From NCBI RefSeq assembly GCF_014145505.1, contig NZ_JACIUZ010000044.1, positions 167,855-231,854 of the forward strand: 64,000 bases of DNA, in the 5' to 3' direction. The position numbers and the translations under genes are program-made. Shown piece by piece: positions 9,649-17,951 of this stretch. Source of the DNA: Limosilactobacillus fastidiosus. Its GTDB lineage: Bacteria > Bacillota > Bacilli > Lactobacillales > Lactobacillaceae. The first letter of the stretch is position 1; every line of letters starts with the position of its first letter. The notes under the pieces were generated by a model. That model saw only the letters and a list, made by a program, of their open reading frames with translations. It was not told the origin of the DNA and ran no database searches.

Positions 9649-11103
9649 ATGGCATTTGAAGGATTAACTGATCGTCTGCAAAAGGCGATGGAAAAGCTGC
9701 GGCGAAAGCCCAAGGTTACCGAAGCAGATCTTCGTGAAACGATGCGGGAAATTCGGCTAGCATTACTCGAAGCCGATGTTAACTTTACCGTTGTTAAGGA
9801 CTTTGTAAAGAAAGTTCGGGAAAAGGCAACAGGTGCAGACGTTCTTAAAGGGTTAAACCCAGCCCAACAAATTGTTAAGATTGTTAATGATGAATTAACC
9901 CAACTGATGGGGGAGAAAGCAGTCCCTCTGAACAAGGCCGCCCATATTCCAACTGTAATTATGATGGTTGGTCTTCAGGGGGCTGGTAAAACAACCACTG
10001 CTGGCAAATTAGCACTTCGGTTAAAGGACGAAAACAAGGCACGCCCACTCTTTATTGCGGCCGATGTTTATCGCCCCGCTGCAATCACCCAGTTAAAACA
10101 GGTTGCTAATCAGATTGATGTTCCAGTTTTTGAAAAGGGAACTAACGTTGATCCGGTTGACATTGTTCGTGAGGGGATGGAGGTAGCTAAGCAGAACCAT
10201 AATGATTACGTAATCATTGATACTGCTGGGCGTCTCCAGATTGATGAGCAGTTAATGGATGAATTAGCAAACATTAAGGAACTTGTTAATCCTAATGAAA
10301 TCCTTTTGGTAATTGACTCAATGACGGGGCAAAATGCTGTAAATACTGCCCAAGGATTTGATGATAAGCTTGATATTACCGGGGTTGTATTAACCAAGCT
10401 CGATGGTGATACCCGTGGTGGGGCTGCTATGTCAATTCGTGCCGTTACCGGTAAACCAATTAAGTTTGTCGGTGAAGGTGAGAAGATGACTGATCTTGAT
10501 GTCTTCCACCCAGATCGGATGGCTTCGCGGATCCTCGGGATGGGGGACATGATGACCCTGATCGAAAAGGCCCAAAAGGATTTCGATGAGGAACAAGCCC
10601 AAGCAACGATGGATAAGATGCGTGAGAATACTTTTGATTTCAACGACTTCCTATCCCAAATGGATCAAGTAACTAAAATGGGGCCACTAGAAAATCTTAT
10701 TAAGATGATGCCAGGAATGGCGAATAATCCTGCTCTGAAGAACTTGAACCTTGATCCTAAACAGCTAGATCACATTCGGGCAATTATTTACTCCATGACC
10801 CCTGAAGAACGGGAAAATCCAGACTTAATGAACCCGAGTCGTCGTCGACGGTTAGCTGCCGGTGCTGGTCGGCCAATCGTTGAAGTTAATCGGATGATTA
10901 AGCAGTTTAACCAAATGCGGAAGATGATGAAGCAGGTTACAAATGGTAACTTTAGTGGAATGCAAAACATGTTTGGTGGTCAAATGCCGGGAATGCCTGG
11001 TGGTCGGATGGGGCAAATGGCAATGAGTCACATGGCCCGAAAGATGAAGAAGGATAAGCAAAAACGAATAAAAAAGCTCCGAAAATTACGAAAGCGTCGT
11101 TAG
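9649..11103 (+). CDS. ffh: Signal recognition particle protein Ffh
   Basis: Ffh binds 4.5S/scRNA and nascent signal sequences and delivers ribosomes to FtsY. The 484-residue protein has an N domain, a G domain with GLQGAGKTTT, DVYRPAA, DTAGR and TKLDGDTRGG, and a Met-rich M domain. The M-domain tail (many Met-Gly repeats after residue 440) ends in a very basic stretch of Lys/Arg. A terminator-like hairpin follows at 11128. Confidence 0.97.
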   Translation: MAFEGLTDRLQKAMEKLRRKPKVTEADLRETMREIRLALLEADVNFTVVKDFVKKVREKATGADVLKGLNPAQQIVKIVNDELTQLMGEKAVPLNKAAHIPTVIMMVGLQGAGKTTTAGKLALRLKDENKARPLFIAADVYRPAAITQLKQVANQIDVPVFEKGTNVDPVDIVREGMEVAKQNHNDYVIIDTAGRLQIDEQLMDELANIKELVNPNEILLVIDSMTGQNAVNTAQGFDDKLDITGVVLTKLDGDTRGGAAMSIRAVTGKPIKFVGEGEKMTDLDVFHPDRMASRILGMGDMMTLIEKAQKDFDEEQAQATMDKMRENTFDFNDFLSQMDQVTKMGPLENLIKMMPGMANNPALKNLNLDPKQLDHIRAIIYSMTPEERENPDLMNPSRRRRLAAGAGRPIVEVNRMIKQFNQMRKMMKQVTNGNFSGMQNMFGGQMPGMPGGRMGQMAMSHMARKMKKDKQKRIKKLRKLRKRR

Positions 11104-11127
11104 TAAATAGCTTTTATTGTAATAAAG

Positions 11128-11182
11128 ACTGGTTAGTAGTCCTAGTAAATTCTCTTCAGACGAGACCGCTAATCAGTTTTTT
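11128..11182 (+). terminator. Probable terminator after ffh
   Basis: A 9-bp stem with one G-U pair (11128-11136 with 11169-11177) is followed by T residues up to 11182. The loop is long (32 bases), so efficiency is uncertain, but it lies just downstream of the last gene of the SRP operon. Confidence 0.5.
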
Positions 11183-11427
11183 AGTAATTAAAAAGATAAG
11201 TAACAAGTTATTATCTGTATTTTTAATCATAACTGCAAGATGATTTACAAATTCTTGACACTAGGGATAGTAGTAAGTCAATCTTTTATCTAAGTTAGTC
11301 CAACCGACTTAAGAAGACCTAGTTATCATAAAATGGGTTGCAATCTAGTAGGATGATGATTGGACTTGGCTTCAGTAGGTCACTTATCAAAAAAGAAGAA
11401 AATATTTAGCCTGTCAAGAAAAAATAC
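11183..11427. other. Intergenic stretch between ffh and rpsP
   Basis: No open frame with a ribosome site is visible. There is a TTGACA at 11255-11260 but no convincing -10 at the right distance. Several short inverted segments (AGTCCAA and TTGGACT) suggest local RNA structure. I assign no function. Confidence 0.5.
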
Positions 11428-11456
11428 TTTACATTCTTTTGGAAGACTGGTATATT
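11428..11456 (+). promoter_or_regulatory. Promoter of the rpsP cluster
   Basis: TTTACA at 11428-11433 and TATATT at 11451-11456 are separated by 17 bases, 36 bases upstream of the rpsP start. This is a good vegetative sigma-A match and fits the terminator upstream. Confidence 0.75.
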
Positions 11457-11492
11457 ATTATCTGTTAAGAAATTTACAGGGAGGTGCAAAGA

Positions 11493-11768
11493 ATGTCCGT
11501 TAAAATTCGTTTAAAGCGTATGGGTTCAAAGAAGCGTCCATTCTACCGTATTGTTGTAGCTGATTCACGTGCACCACGTGATGGTCGTTTCATTACCTCT
11601 TTAGGTACTTACAACCCATTGACCACTCCTAAGGAAATCAAGTTTGACGAAGATGCCGTTATGGATTGGTTACAAAAGGGTGCTCAACCTTCTGACACTG
11701 TTCGTAACATGCTTCAAAAGGCCGGTGTTATGAAGAAGTTCCACGAATCAAAGTATGCTAAGAAGTAG
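11493..11768 (+). CDS. rpsP: 30S ribosomal protein S16
   Basis: S16 (91 residues) starts [11 protein letters not shown], the conserved N-terminus. The start at 11493 is chosen because GGGAGGTG lies at the normal distance and the longer form from 11484 would overlap that ribosome site. It opens the rpsP-khpA-rimM-trmD translation cluster. Confidence 0.97.
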   Translation: MSVKIRLKRMGSKKRPFYRIVVADSRAPRDGRFITSLGTYNPLTTPKEIKFDEDAVMDWLQKGAQPSDTVRNMLQKAGVMKKFHESKYAKK

Positions 11769-11780
11769 TGATGTTTAGTC

Positions 11781-12041
11781 ATGACTGAGACAAGTATTGA
11801 AGAACTGGTTCGTAGTTTAGTAACCCCATTGTTAGAACGTCCGGATGATTTAACAATTACTCAATCTGAAGATGAGCATTTTCAACGATACGTTGTTGAT
11901 GTTCATCCTCAAGATGTTGGTCGCTTAATTGGGCGGCAGGGACATATTGCTTCAGCACTGCGTACGGTCGTTGAAGGAGCACGTCCACGACGTTCCAATT
12001 CAAAAAAGATCCGGTTACTAATAAATGACCATCGTCACTAA
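11781..12041 (+). CDS. khpA: KH-domain RNA-binding protein KhpA
   Basis: A small (86 residues) single KH-domain protein. The GxxG loop is visible as G-R-L-I-G-R-Q-G-H-I. In lactic acid bacteria and pneumococci KhpA forms a complex with KhpB/EloR to control elongation and small-RNA stability. It lies between rpsP and rimM as usual; a strong terminator hairpin follows at once, so rimM expression may need read-through or a separate promoter. Confidence 0.93.
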   Translation: MTETSIEELVRSLVTPLLERPDDLTITQSEDEHFQRYVVDVHPQDVGRLIGRQGHIASALRTVVEGARPRRSNSKKIRLLINDHRH

Positions 12042-12044
12042 CAT

Positions 12045-12075
12045 AAAACTCCCACACTAGTCTGTGGGAGTTTTT
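12045..12075 (+). terminator. Terminator between khpA and rimM
   Basis: A perfect 12-base stem (12045-12056 with 12063-12074) closes a 6-base loop and ends in a T-run. Flanking A and T runs make it potentially bidirectional. It sits only 24 bases before the rimM start, so it may partly attenuate the downstream genes. Confidence 0.85.
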
Positions 12076-12098
12076 GTCAATTTTAGGGAGAAAATTGA

Positions 12099-12608
12099 AT
12101 GAAATTTTATAATGTTGGAAAAGTTGTTAATACCCATGGGATCCGTGGTGAAGTTCGAGTGATTCCGACTACTGATTTTGTTGATGAACGCTTTGCCAAG
12201 GGTGCCAAATTGTATTTAGATGAGTCTCAAGGAGAGCCAGTAGAATTAACAATTGAATCTGCACGACCGCACAAGGGATCATTACTTGTTAAGTTTGTAG
12301 GATACGACAATATTAATGATGTTGAAGTATTTCGTAACCATAAGTTAATGGTTAGCGAGAAGGATCAACAGCCACTTGAGGACGGTAGTTACTACTATCA
12401 TCAAATAATTGGGTTAACTGTAAAGACGGTTGATGGTCGAGAATTAGGAAAGATTAAGGAAATCCTTTCACCTGGTGCTAATGATGTTTGGGTTGTTCAA
12501 CGACCTAAACAATCAGATCTCTTATTGCCAAAGATTGATGATGTGATTAAGAATGTTGATCTTGAAAAAGGTATCGTGGAAGTTGAGTTATTGGAGGGTC
12601 TCGAATAA
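12099..12608 (+). CDS. rimM: 16S rRNA processing protein RimM
   Basis: RimM helps mature the 3' domain of the 30S subunit and binds S19. The 169-residue protein shows the N-terminal [15 protein letters not shown] motif and a C-terminal PRC barrel with the G-A-N-D-V-W-V-V and the L-L-P-K-I motifs. A GGGAG site precedes the ATG. Its TAA overlaps the trmD ATG by one base, indicating coupling. Confidence 0.96.
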   Translation: MKFYNVGKVVNTHGIRGEVRVIPTTDFVDERFAKGAKLYLDESQGEPVELTIESARPHKGSLLVKFVGYDNINDVEVFRNHKLMVSEKDQQPLEDGSYYYHQIIGLTVKTVDGRELGKIKEILSPGANDVWVVQRPKQSDLLLPKIDDVIKNVDLEKGIVEVELLEGLE

Positions 12609-13366
12609 TGCGGATTGATATTTTAAGCTTATTTCCTGATATGTTCCAAGCAACGTTAGGTGAATCAATTATTGGTAAAGCACAAGATAACGGCTTTCTT
12701 GATATAAAAGTTACCGATTTCCGGGATTATACAGACAACAAACATAATCGGGTTGATGATGCACCATTTGGCGGTGGTGCGGGAATGCTCCTACAAGCAC
12801 AGCCCATTTTTGATGCAATGTCCGCAATTGATGAGGAAACTCAAGGGCGCTATCCAAAAGGACGGGTAATTTTAATGGATCCTGCTGGACGAAGGTTTGA
12901 TCAAGAATATGCTCAAGAATTATCACAAGAAGAGCATCTTACCTTTATTTGTGGTCATTATGAAGGATATGATGAGCGAATTCGCAACCTCGTGACAGAT
13001 GAAGCGTCATTAGGTGACTATGTTCTTACTGGTGGAGAATTGGCTGCGATGGTAATGATTGATGCAACTGTAAGGTTTGTTCCAGGTGTGTTAGGAAACA
13101 TGTCTTCCCCAATGGGTGATTCCTTTAGTAATGGATTACTTGAATATCCACAATATACTCGGCCGGCAGATTTCCGCGGAATGAAGGTTCCCGAAGTTTT
13201 GACTAGCGGAAACCACCAAAAGATTAAGGAATGGCGTCAACGAGAATCCTTACGACGAACACTAGAACGACGCCCTGATTTACTGAAAACGGCTAAGTTG
13301 AATCATGAGCAACGGCTAATGCTTGAAGATTTAAAACTCGACCAAGATCCGGATGTGCCAGATTAG
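12608..13366 (+). CDS. trmD: tRNA (guanine37-N1)-methyltransferase TrmD
   Basis: TrmD makes m1G37 in tRNAs and prevents +1 frameshifting. It is a 252-residue SPOUT enzyme with the P-F-G-G-G-A-G-M segment, the [11 protein letters not shown] motif and the trefoil-knot [12 protein letters not shown]. The start overlaps the rimM stop (TAATG). Confidence 0.97.
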   Translation: MRIDILSLFPDMFQATLGESIIGKAQDNGFLDIKVTDFRDYTDNKHNRVDDAPFGGGAGMLLQAQPIFDAMSAIDEETQGRYPKGRVILMDPAGRRFDQEYAQELSQEEHLTFICGHYEGYDERIRNLVTDEASLGDYVLTGGELAAMVMIDATVRFVPGVLGNMSSPMGDSFSNGLLEYPQYTRPADFRGMKVPEVLTSGNHQKIKEWRQRESLRRTLERRPDLLKTAKLNHEQRLMLEDLKLDQDPDVPD

Positions 13367-13378
13367 GAAGGAGTTGCG

Positions 13379-14815
13379 ATGAGGAAGTTTATTCAACGGC
13401 TGTTTTGGAAACAAAATCCGGCAATATACCGAAGTAAGGATGCTAAATTAACCCCAAGTCTCCGGACAATTGACTTAATTGGACTAGGAACCGGGATGGT
13501 TGTCGGTACAGCTATCTTTACTTTACCGGGAATCGTAGCGGCAGAGCATACAGGGCCGGCTGTTCCGTTAGCCTTTATCGTTGCCGCAATTGGAGCCGGT
13601 CTATCAGCGTTAGCCTATGCCGAAACATCATCAGTCTTGCCATTTGCTGGTTCAGCCTTCTCATGGATTAATGTTCTCTTTGGTGAATTTTTTGGTTGGA
13701 TTGCGGGTTGGGCCCTTCTTGCTGAGTATTTTATTTCAGTTGCCTTTGTGGCATCTGGCTGGTCTGCTTATATGCAAGGATTCCTGGCAAGTCTTGATGT
13801 GAGATTACCAGTGGCATTAACGGGCGGCTTTAATCCTCACCAGGGTTCGTATGTTGATATTTTAGCAGCGATTGCGATTTTGGCTGTAGGAATTCTTATT
13901 TCGCGTGGTGTTCACCAAGTTAGTCGGATTGAGAATATTATTGTGAGCGTGAAGTTATTGGTTATCTTGATGTTTATCGTCGTAGGGATGACGGCTATTC
14001 ACCCACAAAACTATACCCCCTTTATTCCGCCACACGTTGTAGGAACATCATTTGGTGGCTGGCAGGGGATCCTAGCCGGAACTGCTCAAATATTTATTGC
14101 ATATGTAGGCTTTGATGCAATTGCAGCAAACACTGCGGAAACAATTAATCCTCAGAAGACAATGCCACGTGGTCTAATTTGGACCCTTGTTTTAGGGACC
14201 GGTTTTTTCATTGCGGTTTCACTAGTCCTTGTTGGGATGTTCAAGTATAGTCGTTATGCAAACGATGCAGAACCGGCTGCCTGGGCCCTACGGCAATCGG
14301 GACATTATATTACTGCCAACTTGTTATCGATTGTGGCTATTGTCGGTATCTTCTCAGCATTAATCGCAATCTTACTTGCATCATCACGGCTGATTTATGC
14401 TTTTGGTCGGGACGGTCTTCTTCCACAGGGCTTAGGTCATATTGACCAAAAACATGTCCCTAATCGGGCTTTATGGATGATTACATTCTTGGCAATGATT
14501 CTGGGCTCCGTCTTTCCATTTACCTTCTTGGCCACACTGGTTTCAGCAGGGACATTAGTAGCATTTATTTTTGTTTCACTTGGCATCTATGCGCTCCGTC
14601 CTCGTGAAGGGAGGGATCTTCCGGAAGCTCAATTCAGGATGCCCGGTTACCCAGTATTGCCAGCAATCTCTGCATTGTTCTCATTAGTAATTTTCTGGGG
14701 ATTAAATGTTGACGCCAAGATCATGATGGGACTTTGGTTCCTAATCGGGTTGATTATTTACTTTGTTTATGGAATTCGGCATTCAGTGATTAATCAGGAA
14801 CATCAATCAAAATAA
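13379..14815 (+). CDS. APC-family amino acid permease (cationic/YfnA-like)
   Basis: A 478-residue, about 12-span secondary transporter of the APC superfamily. TM1 carries the unwound G-T-G-M-V-V-G-T-A-I-F motif and TM6 the G-F-D-A-I-A-A-N-T-A-E motif typical of the cationic amino acid transporter subgroup. Substrate cannot be fixed from sequence. It has a strong AAGGAG ribosome site 12 bases after trmD and lies between trmD and rplS, which are normally adjacent, so it looks like an insertion into the translation cluster that is co-transcribed with trmD. Confidence 0.9.
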   Translation: MRKFIQRLFWKQNPAIYRSKDAKLTPSLRTIDLIGLGTGMVVGTAIFTLPGIVAAEHTGPAVPLAFIVAAIGAGLSALAYAETSSVLPFAGSAFSWINVLFGEFFGWIAGWALLAEYFISVAFVASGWSAYMQGFLASLDVRLPVALTGGFNPHQGSYVDILAAIAILAVGILISRGVHQVSRIENIIVSVKLLVILMFIVVGMTAIHPQNYTPFIPPHVVGTSFGGWQGILAGTAQIFIAYVGFDAIAANTAETINPQKTMPRGLIWTLVLGTGFFIAVSLVLVGMFKYSRYANDAEPAAWALRQSGHYITANLLSIVAIVGIFSALIAILLASSRLIYAFGRDGLLPQGLGHIDQKHVPNRALWMITFLAMILGSVFPFTFLATLVSAGTLVAFIFVSLGIYALRPREGRDLPEAQFRMPGYPVLPAISALFSLVIFWGLNVDAKIMMGLWFLIGLIIYFVYGIRHSVINQEHQSK

Positions 14816-14818
14816 CCC

Positions 14819-14847
14819 TTGAAAGGGAGAGGAAAAGCTAGTATAGT
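14819..14847 (+). promoter_or_regulatory. Promoter of rplS
   Basis: TTGAAA at 14819-14824 and TATAGT at 14842-14847 with a 17-base spacer. It gives a leader of about 75 bases that contains the structured element described next. Confidence 0.65.
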
Positions 14848-14853
14848 AATAAA

Positions 14854-14911
14854 TGGCTGTTTAGCCATGAGAAACGGTGTTCCGCTGCCCCATCGGACAT
14901 GAATGTCGGCG
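14854..14911 (+). promoter_or_regulatory. Structured rplS leader (L19-leader-like)
   Basis: Two stems are visible: TGGCT/TAGCCA at 14854-14867, and CGCTG (14883-14887) closing with CGGCG (14907-14911) around an inner ACAT/ATGT hairpin. Position directly before rplS matches the Firmicutes L19 autoregulatory leader family. A covariance-model search would decide; the assignment here rests on position and visible pairing. Confidence 0.55.
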
Positions 14912-14927
14912 AAAGGAAAGAATTTTT

Positions 14928-15287
14928 ATGCGTCAAAACAAGTTAATCGAAAAGATTACTGCAAGTCAATTACGGGATGATATTCCAGACTTCCGTGCTG
15001 GTGATACTGTTCGAGTTCACGCTCTCATCGTTGAAGGTTCACGTGAGCGTGTTCAGATGTTCGAAGGTATCGTTATCAAGCGTCACGGTGCTGGTATCAG
15101 TGCTACTTACACTGTTCGTAAGATTAGTAACGGTGTTGGTGTTGAACGTACTTTCCCAGTACACTCACCACGTGTTGCTAAGATTGACGTTCTTCGTCAT
15201 GGTCGTGTACGTCGTGCTAAGTTGTACTACTTACGTGAACGTACTGGTAAGGCTACTCGTATCGCTGAAAAGCGTCGCGACAAGTAG
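14928..15287 (+). CDS. rplS: 50S ribosomal protein L19
   Basis: L19 (119 residues) lies at the 30S-50S interface. It shows the F-R-A-G-D-T-V-R-V, the Q-M-F-E-G-I-V-I and the R-R-A-K-L-Y-Y-L-R motifs. The ATG at 14928 follows GAAAGGAAAG and excludes the longer frame from 14877, which would translate the leader hairpin. Two terminators follow. Confidence 0.97.
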   Translation: MRQNKLIEKITASQLRDDIPDFRAGDTVRVHALIVEGSRERVQMFEGIVIKRHGAGISATYTVRKISNGVGVERTFPVHSPRVAKIDVLRHGRVRRAKLYYLRERTGKATRIAEKRRDK

Positions 15288-15295
15288 TAAGAGAG

Positions 15296-15323
15296 AACCC
15301 TTGTGTAGCAAGGGTTCTTTTTG
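15296..15323 (+). terminator. Terminator of rplS
   Basis: A perfect 9-bp stem (15296-15304 with 15310-15318), 5-base loop and T-run right after the rplS stop. Confidence 0.9.
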
Positions 15324-15360
15324 TTTTGGATTTTTAAGTATCTATCAACTGAAATTGAAA

Positions 15361-15390
15361 CCATTCACAGAAATGTGAGTGGTATTTTTT
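15361..15390 (+). terminator. Second terminator-like hairpin
   Basis: Stem 15361-15369 with 15374-15382 (one G-U pair), a GAAA tetraloop, and TATTTTTT downstream. It is a back-up terminator or the remaining end of a lost gene. Confidence 0.6.
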
Positions 15391-15431
15391 ATGTTAAAAA
15401 TTTACCATCGAAATGCAACATAATTAAAAAA

Positions 15432-15489
15432 CTCATAGTGGGGAGAATAAATTTAATTTGGTTGTTAAATTTATTCTTCCCACTATGAG
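15432..15489. repeat. 25-bp near-perfect inverted repeat
   Basis: Arms 15432-15456 and 15465-15489 pair over all 25 positions, with one G-U (or single mismatch at DNA level), leaving an 8-base loop. No T-run follows the second arm, so it is not a standard terminator. It marks the left edge of the gene-poor decayed stretch and could be a miniature element or a stable small-RNA hairpin. Confidence 0.85.
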
Positions 15490-15520
15490 CTATAATTAAC
15501 TTACTATAAAATAGCGTAAA

Positions 15521-15748
15521 ATGCTTCTAGACTTTAATTATTCTGGGGATCACTTTACGTATGGTATTCCTAGTACTATTTTTCATGAGCTAAAACGTTG
15601 TGCTGGTGTTTATTCACCCAGTAAAGCTGAGCGTAACTGCTACTGTAAAGTCAACGCTGATATAAAACAGGTTTATATGATTAATTATAATGCAAAATTA
15701 AAAACAAAAATTGTTTATGAATACCTTAATTATATTTGCTTTGACTAA
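15521..15748 (+). CDS. Doubtful small ORF, unrecognised
   Basis: A 75-codon frame with no ribosome binding site before the ATG and no family I recognise. Part of it (F-H-E-L-K-R-C-A-G-V-Y-S-P-S-K-A-E-R-N) has a protein-like composition, while the end is AT-rich and Tyr/Asn/Lys-heavy. It may be a remnant rather than a working gene. Confidence 0.2.
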   Translation: MLLDFNYSGDHFTYGIPSTIFHELKRCAGVYSPSKAERNCYCKVNADIKQVYMINYNAKLKTKIVYEYLNYICFD

Positions 15749-15777
15749 ACACTATGTCTAATCTGTTAAAATCAAGC

Positions 15778-15873
15778 TTACTTCTTATTTCCCTCCAACC
15801 TATGTAAAACTGCTTTTCCTAGTTCATGATATGTATCCGGCATAAAGCCGATAGTAATTGTATGAAGTCTTAA
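15778..15873 (-). pseudogene. C-terminal remnant of an unknown protein
   Basis: On the minus strand a short frame ends in I-G-F-M-P-D-T-Y-H-E-L-G-K-A-V-L-H-R-L-E, then G-N-K-K and stop. The composition is unlike random AT-rich sequence, but there is no start codon or ribosome site and the frame is blocked upstream. It looks like the preserved tail of a deleted gene; the family is unknown to me. Confidence 0.25.
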
Positions 15874-16187
15874 TTACTTGCTACAGTAATACCTTTACTC
15901 AAGAGAATATCTTCTGATGTTTTATCATTGGGAACGTAACCAGATTCCAACAAATCGTTAATGTATAACTTGTTATAGAAAAATGAAAAAACAATGCCAA
16001 CAATTCCTGTTCCTAGTCCAAATGTAAAACATGCCACGAATATTACGATAATTAGTTGGATACCAAACCATTTCCAATCACCACGAAATAGAGCAGGCCA
16101 GAAGCCAAAGAAGAAAGTTGTCCAGGAAAAGCCAACTTTAACTTGCTTTAATTGATGTGTATTAGGATTTTTGAGATTTACTCGCAT
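15870..16187 (-). CDS. Small membrane protein (DUF2628/HrgC-like)
   Basis: A 105-residue protein with a basic N-terminal strand (N-P-N-T-H-Q-L-K-Q-V-K-V-G-F-S-W-T-T), an amphipathic F-F-G-F-W-P-A-L-F-R-G-D-W-K-W segment and one or two membrane spans around residues 43-72. This arrangement matches DUF2628/HrgC-type proteins that are common next to mobile elements; the function is unknown. AAGGAG lies 7-8 bases before the ATG, so it should be translated. It is isolated within the decayed island. Confidence 0.6.
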   Translation of the reverse strand: MRVNLKNPNTHQLKQVKVGFSWTTFFFGFWPALFRGDWKWFGIQLIIVIFVACFTFGLGTGIVGIVFSFFYNKLYINDLLESGYVPNDKTSEDILLSKGITVASN

Positions 16188-16189
16188 TA

Positions 16190-16569
16190 TAAAGCTCCTT
16201 ATAATTTCAGCTTTTAACGTCGTTCAGGTTTTGGACTAACTTTTCTACGCTTAGTCGTACTGGAATAAAACGAAATAGTAAAAGAAGTTTCAGAAGCTTT
16301 TTACGTCTTCACGTTTGGACATGAATTACATAATATTTCTTAATTTGAAACTCATGATATATTCAATATTAAATGTTATACCGAATTGCTTATAAAAAGT
16401 AATCGGCTTGTTAATCTCAATATCATTGTTAGAGCAATATGAGAGTGGGATATTGATTGCTGTAAGTGAGTATAATATTCTATTTGAGTGCAGCTACTGT
16501 TAAATTATCATCTAAGATATTCCTCAGTCCAAGACGTAATTAATCAAAATTGAAATCAGATTGTTCATA
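16190..16569. other. Gene-free part of the decayed island
   Basis: No intact gene is visible. A start-less minus-strand frame across about 16340-16490 contains F-Y-K-Q-F-G-I-T-F-N-I-E-Y, which could be a remnant but is not assignable. The promoter region of the small membrane protein lies at its left end. Confidence 0.4.
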
Positions 16570-16875
16570 CTAATTTTTCCCGTTCATCAACCGTTTTATT
16601 AATGCTGTATCTTCCTCAGATAACGGTTTACCTTGATAGGTAAAAATAACATTTTCATCATCTAGATCGACTGTTTTATTGCTGCTTGTGTTTCCAGTTA
16701 GGTAATCTAATGATACATGAAAATAATTAGCAACTTTCTCAAGATTCTCCGTTTTAGGTGATCTAACGCTCCACTTGGATATTTGTCCATTTGAAATTTC
16801 AGTTTTTCGTTCTAATTCTGCGATAGTTATCCCATATTTTGGGGCTAAAGCTTTAATTCTATCTGCTAAATTTAT
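16570..16875 (-). pseudogene. Xre-family HTH regulator with ATA in place of a start
   Basis: The minus-strand frame encodes a 101-residue HTH_3 repressor-like protein. After N-L-A-D-R-I-K-A-L-A come an HTH (I-A-E-L-E-R-K-T-E-I-S-N-G-Q-I-S-K-W) and the usual L-E-K-V-A-N-Y-F-H-V-S-L-D-Y-L-T-G segment. Related repressors begin M-N-L-A-D-R-I; here the first codon is ATA (16873-16875), preceded by AAAGG at normal spacing, and no ATG/GTG/TTG is in frame before an upstream stop. So the gene is either inactivated by a start mutation or initiates at ATA. It is probably a phage-type regulator left in the island. Confidence 0.6.
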
Positions 16876-17136
16876 TTTTGTACTGCCTTTCGAATAATTT
16901 AATAGTTAAAAGCTAATATTATAGTTGGTGATTAGTTAAAAAATAAAAGAACTAACAAAAATAAATAGCTTATATGTAAGTTTATTTTTTAGTAAAGAAT
17001 AGTCTAAAGGCTAACTAGAGTCAATTATATTCGAAAAATAACTAAACGAAGTCAAATCTTATGTATGCCAAAGATTTAGCATGTATTATCGATATGGTGA
17101 GTCAATGATTTCTAGGAGCGAGGAGGTATTAATTAG
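16876..17136. other. AT-rich spacer of the decayed island
   Basis: No gene is seen. A strong ribosome-site-like GAGGAGG lies near 17120 on the plus strand but is followed by stops in all frames within a few codons, consistent with a deleted gene. Confidence 0.4.
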
Positions 17137-17205
17137 ATTTTTTGCGCTACTCCTGAACAATACCAAGAATTGACAGGTAAGGCCTATGTTCAACAAACAA
17201 CATAA
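17137..17205 (+). pseudogene. XkdX-like phage protein remnant
   Basis: A fragment reads A-T-P-E-Q-Y-Q-E-L-T-G-K-A-Y-V-Q followed by Q-T-T and stop. XkdX-family proteins (encoded before holin/lysin genes in many lactobacillus prophages) end with T-P-E-Q-Y-K-E-I-T-G-E-D-Y-V. The frame is closed by a stop just upstream, so only the tail survives. It supports a prophage origin for part of this island. Confidence 0.5.
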
Positions 17206-17284
17206 GCTTAATACGTAGTCGTTGGAGAAATACGTTATATATTAATAAGCTTCGCTGCTAAATATTTATAGACGGCTATTAAAA

Positions 17285-17320
17285 AAGTGCTAATTCTGGA
17301 TTGGAGAATCAGCACTTTCT
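17285..17320 (+). terminator. Terminator-like hairpin at right side of the island
   Basis: AAGTGCT/AGCACTT arms with a nearly complementary inner part (17285-17297 and 17305-17317, one mismatch), A-run before and T-rich sequence after. It may act in both directions. Confidence 0.6.
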
Positions 17321-17618
17321 ATATGTTTTCTAGTTATCTTTGGGAGGATAACTTAAATAATAAATGGTGTGTGTCTTTGATAAGACACCTCTATTTTACA
17401 TGAGTTTTTAGTCAAATGAAAGTAGTAAAAAGACGAGTGCTAAAAAATCCCCATATCAGTTAGTTATCATCGCTCTCTTTTCTTGATAATCGAGGGATTA
17501 CTGACTACTTGGATTTTCTAAAAGAATATAAAGTGGGCGGAATTAGAATGAAGTAAGTCTAATGTTCAGTTAATTTGGTAAGATAGAAAGTGAACTATTC
17601 GAATAAAGGAGCCTTAAA
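17321..17618. other. Intergenic stretch before the MazG-like gene
   Basis: No gene is visible. There is a GTGTCTT/AAGACAC hairpin near 17371-17388 followed by a T-rich stretch, and another inverted pair (GATAACT/AGTTATC type) near 17340-17470. The ribosome site AAAGGAG of the next gene lies at its right end. Confidence 0.4.
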
Positions 17619-17939
17619 ATGACTTACGAAGAATTAATTTCTAAGATTATGGAATGGGCACACCAACGAAAAATTGACCAAGCTGATCCGCGGGTTGAAT
17701 TTATGAAACTAGCGGAGGAAGTCGGTGAACTGTCGGGAGCCTATAATAAGAAAAATCATGCACGACTAGTTGATAGTATTGGCGATCTCCAAATTGCCCT
17801 ATTGATTTTCTGTCGATTGGTTGGTGTTGACCATAAAGAAGCATTAACTGCCGCATATCAAGAAATTGCACATCGTCAGGGCAAGACAACCCCGGATGGT
17901 GTTTTCATTAAACAGAGCGATATTGAAAAAGAAAACTAG
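17619..17939 (+). CDS. MazG-like nucleotide pyrophosphohydrolase
   Basis: A 106-residue all-alpha NTP pyrophosphatase. The metal-binding motif is E-E-V-G-E at residues 33-37 and D-S-I-G-D at 52-56. Relatives hydrolyse (d)NTPs to monophosphates and clean aberrant nucleotides or answer starvation; the exact substrate is unknown. AAAGGAG precedes the ATG. It is 12 bases from the exonuclease gene, so the two are probably one transcript with a DNA/nucleotide-sanitation theme. Confidence 0.85.
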   Translation: MTYEELISKIMEWAHQRKIDQADPRVEFMKLAEEVGELSGAYNKKNHARLVDSIGDLQIALLIFCRLVGVDHKEALTAAYQEIAHRQGKTTPDGVFIKQSDIEKEN

Positions 17940-17951
17940 GGGGAAGTTACA

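Noticed and set aside
10206..10643. 145-codon antisense ORF opposite ffh
   Set aside because: No ribosome site; it overlaps a highly conserved gene completely.
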